DNA from: Immersiella caudata
Lineage: Eukaryota; Ascomycota; Sordariomycetes; Sordariales; Lasiosphaeriaceae
Direction of reading: 5' to 3'
NCBI GenBank assembly: GCA_030512335.1
Contig: JAULSU010000005.1
Span: 3,162,001 to 3,226,000, forward strand
Length of the DNA stretch: 64,000 nucleotides
Shown here piece by piece: positions 56,083 to 64,000 of this stretch. Each line of letters begins with the position of its first letter. The first letter of the stretch is position 1. Made by a program: the position numbers and the translations under genes. The notes beneath the pieces were generated by a model. That model did no database searches, was not told the origin of the DNA, and worked only from the letters and a program-made list of their open reading frames with translations.

Positions 56083-57489
56083 CTATATCTTGGGGCCCTC
56101 CAAAATTGGCCGTGCTTCCTCCGTCCTCCACCAGCTCCCCTCCCCTCCCGGGAATTCATACCGATCCATGCTCTCGGGCTTCATCTCAACGCTGTACCCC
56201 GGCTCCATTGGAGTCTGGTAAAACCCATCCTTGATCACGGAGGGGTGCAGGAAATGCTCATGTAGGTGATCAACAAACTCCAGCACAGACAGTTTCCCGC
56301 TCACCACAACATAGTCGATCGTACTCAAATGCTGCGTGTATTCGGGCAAACCGACACCTCCCGAGTGGGGAACGATAGGTACGCCGTATTTCTTCGCCAT
56401 CAACATCACGGCTAGGACTTCATTCACGCCCCCCATACGGCACGCATCAATCTGGCACACGTCGATGGCGCCTGCCATGATAAGCTGCTTGAAGATAACA
56501 CGGTTCTGGCACATCTCGCCGGTGGCGACACCAATTCCATAGGGGCGGAGGGCATCGCGCACAGCCTTGTGCCCGAGGATGTCGTCGGGAGAGGTGGGCT
56601 CTTCGATGAACCAGGGCTTGAACTGCGCTAGCTGCTTCATATACTCGATCGCTTCTGGGACGGACCAAACTTGGTTCGCGTCAACCATGAGGACATTCCC
56701 GGAATCGTAACCGATGATGTCGCGAGCAATGGTCAGTCGGTGCTTGTCCTGCTCCACATCGCCACCGACTTTCAGCTTGAAGTGCTTGTAGCCTTTGGCG
56801 AGGGTTTCTTTGAGAAGATCGCGCATCTTGTCCTCCCCGTAGCCAAGCCAGCCTGCGCTGGTGGTGTAGGCTGGCACAGCTCGGGACGCTTCGGCATCAC
56901 GGATCCGGTCAGCCTTGCCGGGGAGAGTATCTCGGAGCAACTCGATCGCCTCGGAGGGGGTGATGGCGTCCGTGATGTAGCGGAAGTCGATACACTCAAC
57001 GAACTCCTCGGGCGTCATATCGGCAACAATGCGCCATACGGGCTTTCCGAGAACCTTGGCCCAGAGATCCCATACTGCGTTGACCACGGCGCCCAGCGCC
57101 AGGTGGATGACTCCTTTTTCCGGCCCAATCCACCGCAGTTGGCTGTCATTGACGAGGTGTCGCCATGTTTGTCCCCAGTTGGCGACGAGACTGGAGAGCG
57201 TCCGACCTTGGATGCGCTCTGCGACGTGGGCAATTGCGGCGCAGACGATGTCGTTGCCGCGCCCGATGGTAAACGTCTAGCAGAGAAAGAGGTTGGCAGT
57301 GTGTCGCGGGGCAATCGAGGGAGAACGTACCATGCCATGGCCACTGAAGGCCGAATCGGTTGCCAAAATACAGTACGCCGCTGAGTAGTCACCAGCGGCG
57401 TTCATGGCATCCGAGCCCGTTTTGTCAAGCGACGTGGGGAAGCGCACATCTCGTGTTGTCCATCCCGTAATGGTGATCTTGTTGGCCAT
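56083..57489 (-). CDS. lgd1: L-galactonate dehydratase (LGD1-type, enolase superfamily)
   Basis: Exons 57489-57331 and 57276-56083 give 450 residues. Highly conserved segments are RDVRFPTSLDKTGSDAMNAA, GHGMTFTIGRGNDIVCAAIA, TTSAGWLGYGEDKM, KLKVGG (catalytic Lys pair), MVDANQVWSVPEAIEYMKQL (metal Asp), IEEPTSPDD (metal Glu), GVATGEMCQNRV (metal Glu) and VPHSGGVGLPE (catalytic His). This is the enolase-superfamily L-fuconate dehydratase group, and the N-terminal pattern is closest to fungal LGD1. LGD1 converts L-galactonate to 2-keto-3-deoxy-L-galactonate in the D-galacturonate (pectin) pathway. The other pathway genes are not next to it in this window. Confidence 0.9.
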
Positions 57490-59341
57490 GATGTTTGTTT
57501 CTTACCCCTTTACTGCGGGGTTCTTGGGTTGGGGAGGGTCGGGAACCCAAACCTCAAGGAACAAAATACTCCGATGAGGTCCGGCATCGGGCCGTCGGCT
57601 CAGAAAAGCCCGAGGACATGTATATAGGGGCCGCCGTGCCGACGACGCCAGACAGAAGCGGCCCTCCAGCGGACGAGCAAGTCATCCCGCAGCTTCCTGT
57701 TGAACAAACTTGTTCAAGGCATCCGAAAAGATGGGGCGTGGCGTGGGGTGCGGGGGAGGGGCTGTGGGGTTGTGAGAACGAAGCAGCAGTGCCCTCGATG
57801 CTGTGATTGATGGATAAATCAAGGGGTTCGGAAAATCGTCTGCTTTGCACTGTCTGCAACGTGCACGAGGAGGCCAACGAGGAATAGCTGAACATATCTG
57901 GACTTTGTTGAATATCTCAAGTCAACTGCTGGAGCCATGAGTACCAGGCGAGCAACCTGTGCCTGGACCTAGCAGTACGGAACCCAACTTGTTCTCCAGA
58001 TTCTCAGCGTAGTAAGATCGCAGCATCTGATGAGCCAGCCGCTCGCTTTGGCCGGAATTTTGGCTTTCAGTCTAATACTTTTGAGGTGCGATTGTTCAGC
58101 AGGACATTTTTGCAGAGGCTGGAGAAAGTTTGCTATAAATGGCGCTGATAGAAGACTGGGGCGGCGAGTCTTGGGTAAGCTTCAGCGCATGGTAGGTGAC
58201 TTGCACGTGGCTTCCACCAAACACAGCCCAAGCAGTCAGCCACCAGTTCGCTTGCTCGTGCACAACATCTCAACCCAGCACGAACTTTTGGTTTCGAATT
58301 TTACCAACTTCTAACGCCAATATCCTCACCGCGTGGCCGGGTAAAAGGGAAGAGGCGTGCCCGCCACCGTTGCATTCGAATGCCTCCCCACCGCGCTCGA
58401 TGAGTCGTGTTTTCCCCGCGCGTGGTTTCAGGGATGCACAGTCTAGTCCTCAAGAGGCCCGAGACCTCTTCCTCTTCTCTGCAACGCGTCAACCAAACAT
58501 GCCCCAGGCCCAGAACGGAAGATCGCTCAGGCCTACGGACTGCCCGTGGGCGAAAAGGTTGCACTCGCCGTGTTGCGGAAGCAGCCTCTCGACCTAGGCG
58601 CTGACCTAGGTGCTTGCGGAACCGGGTCGTCCGCCCTCAGTCGCCCTCAGTGCCGTCTCTGCCTGCGGGAGGGATGAGACCCCTCCTCCACAGGACGCAC
58701 GGTTGGGGCGAAAATGCGGAGAGGGGACGAGCCCGCGTTGCCTGCATGCTGGCTGCCCGGACTGGAGCAGCTGGTTCCCAGCCTCATCCTTACCTGCAGA
58801 TTCCACGCGCATCTTGCATCTCTAGCGGCAACCCGGACCAGACGGTGATGAGCGCCGTTGGCCATTGAGGAGCAGGTGTTGCGAGCGCAAAGGTTGCTGT
58901 GCGCCATGCGCGCTCCTCCATCCCAAGCGGGATATCCCCGCGGCAGAGCAACCTCTGGCTCGAATGGGTCCATGTTGGATCGTTTGCACCATGATTCATT
59001 GAACCGCCAGCACTTTGCAGGCCTATGCTTGCTCGACTGCTCGCAGGAAAGCCTTCCTCCGCCCCAGCCGTTGCCGGCGCAGATCCCGCTGCCATCTCTC
59101 TTAAACCGTCCAAGCCGCTGGTCTCGCCGTCCCAGTTTTTGCCAGTGGGCTTCAACGTCATATCTCTCAAACCTTCCCGCAGTCCCGGATTATAAGCACA
59201 TAGATGAGCCCTCCCTATTCATCCGTCCCATTCACAGACGAGACTCAGGGCATCGAAGTCACGTTCCTTCCGTGCTATATTGTTCCGCCCTGTCACAGGC
59301 TTCCACCCTCCTCGCCTAAATTGGGCATTTCAATATAAACA
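57490..59341. other. Intergenic region
   Basis: About 1.85 kb between divergent genes, with no supported coding region. It includes the promoters of lgd1 and of the polyQ protein. The stretch 58300-59100 has many overlapping short frames on both strands, which is typical of GC-rich non-coding DNA. Confidence 0.45.
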
Positions 59342-60547
59342 ATGGCACAAACCAAGGGGCCCTCATTGGCCACGCCGGCGCAGGTGGTGCTCAAGACTCA
59401 GGTACCCAAACTGAGGAGGAAGCTCCAGAAGACGGTCACGAAGCAGCGCAGCAGCGGCGCGAGGCGGCTCGGCCTGGGCGCGTCTAATGAAGCCCTCCAC
59501 GACAATAAAGACGACGCTGCAAACAGAGGGCCTGCTCAGGCACAACCGTGTCTACCGTCGATTCCGTTGCCAGGTCCCGATACCAGCGATTCTAAATGGT
59601 CTGAGCTCTTCAGGGGACACGGCTGTCTCCATCACCAGGACTCACAATCCACCAACTCGCTCGCCAGCCCTGTCAACATAATTCCCGAGTTCTACCACCT
59701 CGCCGTCAGTGATGTGCAGCATCGCCGGCAACAGCAGCAGCAGCAGCAGCAACAGCAAAAACCGCGTACCACTTCAAGTTCTCAGAGGCCGGCCGTCACC
59801 ATGAGACGTCGCGCGAAGACCCCCATATTCTCCATCGGGCAACTGGACACCATTCCACGACCCGGCAACGCTCTCGGAAAGACATCTAGCGTCGAACTCA
59901 TCGCTGAGCAGTACCGAGCCCTCCTGGAATCGCGCGGCTCCGCGTACAGCGATTCACACTCCGAGCCCCCACCTTCGCGTCACGGCCAAGATGCTACCGA
60001 TAGCATTAGGCGTCAACAAAGCTCCGACGAGCTAAACGTTACGACCCCAATCCACGCGCCTAACCACACCCTTCAACAGCAGCCGCCACATCCTCAGCTT
60101 GGCAGCTCTCCAATCTCTGACGACGGGACGCTCGTCTCCTTTGAGGAGGAGACGGTCTACTTCAAGCCTGTATCCTTCTCGCCAGAACCACTTTCTCCAC
60201 CGCTTCACTCCAACTTCGACGACTATGGTCGCTTTCGCAGTCCCTCGCCGCCAGCGCCTGATAACTTGAGCCTGCAAATATGTCTCGACCTCCTCACCCG
60301 CGACCTTTCATCCGCACTCGCCAACAGGCCTGGCCGCAACTCATCCGAAACGTCAGCATTGCAAGTCTGGGTCATGATAGAGGCCTACGAGCGCCTACGG
60401 GACCAACTGGCGGAACGTGGTGCCGAGGGGCTGGAAAGCATGTTGGACATGTGGCTGCGGGCTTTGTACACAGTCCACGACTCTCTAACAGGGAGGAGCG
60501 AGAGTGAGAGCGAGTACGAGGGCATGGGTGTGGAAGAGTTGGATTAG
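59342..60547 (+). CDS. Hypothetical polyglutamine protein, 401 residues
   Basis: Single exon. A basic N-terminus (KLRRKLQKTVTKQRSSGARR) is followed by disordered sequence with a run of ten Gln encoded mainly by CAG at about 59728-59757. A conserved-looking patch follows (RRRAKTPIFSIGQLDTIPRP then SVELIAEQYRALLES). A long Ser/Pro-rich part leads to a C-terminal helical domain (LSLQICLDLLTRDLSSALAN and LQVWVMIEAYERLRDQLAER through the end). I do not recognise the family; the ordered C-terminus suggests a true ascomycete protein. The pure CAG tract is a likely site of length variation between strains. Confidence 0.7.
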   Translation: MAQTKGPSLATPAQVVLKTQVPKLRRKLQKTVTKQRSSGARRLGLGASNEALHDNKDDAANRGPAQAQPCLPSIPLPGPDTSDSKWSELFRGHGCLHHQDSQSTNSLASPVNIIPEFYHLAVSDVQHRRQQQQQQQQQQKPRTTSSSQRPAVTMRRRAKTPIFSIGQLDTIPRPGNALGKTSSVELIAEQYRALLESRGSAYSDSHSEPPPSRHGQDATDSIRRQQSSDELNVTTPIHAPNHTLQQQPPHPQLGSSPISDDGTLVSFEEETVYFKPVSFSPEPLSPPLHSNFDDYGRFRSPSPPAPDNLSLQICLDLLTRDLSSALANRPGRNSSETSALQVWVMIEAYERLRDQLAERGAEGLESMLDMWLRALYTVHDSLTGRSESESEYEGMGVEELD

Positions 60548-60913
60548 AGTTGGAAACTGATCACCCTGAGATACCTAAAGGTGCTTTACACAACGAGTTG
60601 GAGAATGATTTGGCGTTTGGGTCGGTGGTTGCTGCTTGGAGCATCGGTTAAGGCTTTTGGATGATATCACACTTGCATTACTTCATTTCATAGTATATAT
60701 TGAGAATCTATTCTGTCTACAGACAACACTGGAATACAATAGGTACTAGCTGGCATTGTGTAAGTGATGCCCACTGACAGGGGTTAGGGTTGTACCTGCC
60801 AGGGCTCAAAACGTGGGGTTGACAGCCCCTGCCACCCCAGACTTGGCACTGACATCGACCCTGCAAGGCGCACGCCTCGCAAGCCGACTTCACGGTTCAC
60901 GAACCCGACCAAG
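60548..60913. other. Short intergenic region
   Basis: 366 bp between two plus-strand genes; no gene seen. Confidence 0.4.
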
Positions 60914-62163
60914 ATGGATGATGAATACGGCGTCGATGATGACTTCCTGGCCGCCCTAGCTGCCGCAGATTCCGGGCCGTCGCGGCCAACTGCGCCGCGA
61001 CAACCGGTGCCTCAGAAAATCCAACAACCAACGCCGCAGCGACTCGACAGAGCACCGCCCGCAGATGCAGCGAATGCCTCCGCCTCCAAGATCGTGCAGC
61101 CGACTCCACAAGCGCTTCCCACGCGGTCATCCGGGTCCTCCATCTTAGTCTCACCAAGGCAAAAAGGAAATCCCGTATTGACCTGCTTGAAGTCAGTCCC
61201 GTGGGAATACAGCGACATTCCCGCCGACTATGGCCTGGGCCTCACCACCTGCGCGCTATTCCTCAGGTGAGCAACCTCTCCCTTTCTACTCTTGACATAC
61301 ATATTTCACACCCTAACACCAAAACCTCTAGCTTAAAATACCACCGCCTCCATCCCGAGTACATCTACACACGCATCCGCAACCTCCAAGGAAAATTCAA
61401 CCTCCGCATCCTCCTCACCATGGTGGACATACCCAACCACGAGGACTCCCTCCGCGAACTATCTAAAACCTCCCTCGTCAACAACGCCACCGTCATCCTA
61501 TGCTGGTCCGCCGCCGAAGCCGCTCGCTACCTCGAGCTCTACAAATCCTACGAACACGCCGGCTTCGCGGCCATTCAAGGTCATCAGGCAACGGGGTACG
61601 CGGAGAAGTTGGTTGAGTTTGTGACGGTGCCGAGGGCGATAAATAAAGCGGATGCGGTGGCGCTGGTGGGGACGTTTGGGAGCTTGAGGCATGCGGTGAA
61701 CGCGGAGCCGGAGCAGGTTAGTATAGTTGGCGGGTGGGGGGAGAGGAAGGTGAAGGCTTGGTGTAAGGTTGTGGAGGAGCCGTTTAGGGTGAAGAAGGCG
61801 GCGAGGAGGAAGGGGGTGGGGAAGCGGGGAGATGGGGCTGTGCCGGTGGGGGCTTCGAGGGGGAGGGATAAGGGGAAGGAGGCTGAGAGGAGAGTTGGTG
61901 GCGGTGATGTGTCGTTGGAAGAGGATGAGGAGTTGGAGGCGTTGTTTGCTGCGGATGCGGCGGCGAGTTCTTCTCGTCAGAGTGTCGCTGCTGCTGCGGT
62001 GGAACGAGGAGCCACTCAGGGTGTAGGGAGGGCGTCGACATCTACACCATCGCGAACTTCCGCGCAGAGCACGTCACAAACACCGGCCACAGCATCACGC
62101 GGAGGTGAGCAGCTGAGCGACGGGATCGCCGCGGCTTTGGCGAGGCTCAGAGAGAAGGGCTGA
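60914..62163 (+). CDS. RAD10: Rad10/ERCC1 DNA repair endonuclease subunit
   Basis: Exons 60914-61266 and 61332-62163 give 394 residues. A disordered N-terminus (Pro, Gln, Ala) precedes the ERCC1 central domain: LVSPRQKGNPVLTCLKSVPW, EYSDIPADYGLGLTTCALFL, SLKYHRLHPEYIYTRIRNLQ, and ILCWSAAEAARYLELYKSYE. A helix-hairpin-helix region (INKADAVALVGTFGSLRHAV ... GGWGERKVKAW) then mediates binding to Rad1/XPF. The C-terminal ~150 residues are Lys/Arg- and Ala/Ser-rich and disordered, longer than in yeast. With XPF it cuts 5' of lesions in nucleotide excision repair and trims 3' flaps in recombination. The DNA-binding and dimerisation parts are intact; like other ERCC1 proteins it lacks a nuclease active site of its own. 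Confidence 0.94.
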
Positions 62164-64000
62164 AGAACTTCGCGAAGATGACTGAAGGAAGAAGTTCACG
62201 CCAAAGGGGCCTGGCCTCTGCGTCTCCGTCCGCAACATTTCAGGAGGGGCGAATTTGCCGGCACTTCATCTGTTCACTGGGCCAGACTTTGGGATACAGC
62301 AGATGTGGGCCAAAAAGGGCAAACGCAGAATTGTACATATCTCGAAGGGCCCAAGACACGCATGTGTATCGACATTCCGGGAAGCAGCTCCAACAATGTG
62401 CATCTTGTGCACCTTCTCGGAGCGTCGGCGCGTTCGAACATAATTGCAACACTACCCATAGATGAGCAGATACCCGGAGAATCAGCCAGCTATCGAGTCT
62501 GTTGCACATGTTTCATCGTCCCTCGACCAGCTTCAAGGTACCGGCCGAGTCTCGTCCTCGGTAGTTCGGCTTCCCGATGCAGCTTCTATCGCCAGACGGT
62601 GCGGGAGCGGGAGCGGCGCAATGCAGTGCAACTCCCGTGATTCTCCGACAGCTTCCTGATACGGGACTAGGTCTTCCTACTGAGGAGTGTGTCGCCAATT
62701 TAGGATCTGTTCTTCGTTCGCCTCTTTTGCTGTTCCTTCACAACTGACCGTCGTGTCCGCAGTGTTGAGTCTCACTGCATCTGCAGAAACTGGACCTGCC
62801 TTAGCTGTTGCGTCGGTCAGGCTGCTGTCAAACCCCCAAGGCATGTTTGCATCGTACAATGGCACCAAGGTATCAAGTGCAGGCCCCTGGGGTTGCTCAG
62901 ATGAGAGATCGGTAGCCTTGTTGGGCTTCTGTTTGTGGAAGCTGCACCTTGGGCAGATTCAACGTTGCCCACCATTGCTAGGACCGAACCAGGTTGTGGG
63001 TGGTAGCGCATGGGAATCGGAGAAATGAGATTGGAGGCTGCATTCTTCCAACTTTTTGGGCTGGACAATTCCGCCACCCCGTTTCTTACTCCAACGCCCG
63101 CTGGATATGCGCCCCGTTCAGCCTCTTCTGCGAGCGTGGGAGCGCCGCACAGGGGTCGCCAGATGTAAGGTTCGTGACCCGGTTTGGCAAAAGGGGCAGA
63201 CCCATGGTATTTGGGTCCCATCGTTCGCTTCACCCGTTCGACTTCTCGGCTTACCGTCATCGGCAGTCAAACCGTGTCGCACCCCCACAGCGGCTCTCAG
63301 ACACCCGCGCACCATGTCGGTAGTGCCTGGTCTGGTGCTCAAGCGCTGCCTCTTGGGTAGCGTTCCGGAAGCCAATTTCTCTCTCCGTCGTGTGTTTCCC
63401 TTACCTACCCATTCAGGCAGGTATCAGGGGTCACTGGCCAATCATGACAGTCGTGGTGCGATGTGCAAACCAAGTGGGCTTTCTCATGTCGTTTCTTTGG
63501 AGACAACCGGACACCACCAATTTGACAAGTCCTGATGCGCCGCGAGGAGCGGCTAGAAGGACGATGAGGATCTGCGTTGTGTCTTGGGCCGCACTTGGAC
63601 GCCACCGACGACAGGTGTGCTCCCTCCTGCGCTAGTACCTCGACCTACACCCGAATCGTGTCGACAGGCACATCCGCGTAGGACCTCCAGCCCACCGACC
63701 GACAGACAGATCACTTGCATATGTCGTCCTAGTCCATACAGTGCCTTGCGCAGACTACCATGACATATTCACATGGTCGAGTTCCCTTGCCGTGTGCCGG
63801 CCGCGGGCGAGGGAGGGCAAGAATGCTCGCGGATTCCGCGACCTCGCCCGTACCGCACCGTCTCACGGAGATTCCGTACCCCCCTTTCCATTGTCAGATT
63901 CATTCTAATGCCCCCGTATATATTCCCCTCTCCCTCTCTTTCTGTAGACGTTGGGCCTTTCTGCTTTAGTGCTGGCTAGGCTGTGTGGCTTTTCTCTCCC
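62164..64000. other. Intergenic region to window end
   Basis: About 1.8 kb with no supported gene. The C/T-rich end (about 63890-64000) looks like a promoter or leader of a gene beyond the window. Confidence 0.4.

Overview
The window is nuclear DNA of a filamentous ascomycete, most likely a Sordariomycete and possibly close to Chaetomiaceae/Sordariales. The reasons are many 50-70 bp introns with GTRNGT donors and CTAAC-type branch sites, a dispersed 5S-like rRNA unit, an intron-containing tRNA, and typical Pezizomycotina proteins (Rxt2, Dbp9, an LGD1-type dehydratase, a CRH glucanosyltransferase). The species cannot be fixed from the sequence alone. Exon junctions below were worked out by hand from splice sites and reading frame.

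Layout. 1-16 kb: GPI-anchored CRH cell-wall transglycosylase, SIRT5-type sirtuin, MFSD5/MOT2-like molybdate transporter, a degenerate 5S rRNA unit, class II fructose-bisphosphate aldolase, Rxt2 subunit of Rpd3L, and a DHA2 drug-efflux MFS pump. 16-30.3 kb: an accessory island. It holds a truncated conserved gene, a divergent pair made of a HeLo-like (HELLP-type) cell-death effector and an NB-ARC/TPR STAND receptor (NLR), then about 9 kb without recognisable intact protein genes but with minisatellites, dyad-rich DNA, a tRNA-Arg(TCT) gene and a truncated copy of it. 30.3-63 kb: conserved housekeeping genes again. These are an Nramp transporter, the phospholipid methyltransferase Opi3, a membrane-anchored spermidine-synthase-like protein, BiP/Kar2, Hbs1, CCT5, Dbp9, several hypothetical proteins, a Ccc1/VIT1 transporter, a broken tRNA-Lys, L-galactonate dehydratase, a polyQ protein and Rad10/ERCC1.

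Main finding. The receptor (about 18240-21238, +) begins with a short Gly/Asn/Gln-rich motif, FGSQNQGVEVGLNYGSIT. The divergently transcribed effector (17182-18055, -) ends with a matching motif, FGAENEGMQIGVSYGAIS. This is the signature of fungal amyloid signalling (RHIM-like / PP-motif; HELLP-PNT1 type): an activated NLR templates its N-terminal motif onto the same motif in a membrane-targeting death effector. The receptor's sensor end is a run of eight almost identical 126-bp TPR units with changes concentrated at a few positions, as in fast-evolving fungal NLRs. The pair shares a promoter of about 200 bp, and the block is bracketed by an imperfect ~45-bp direct repeat.
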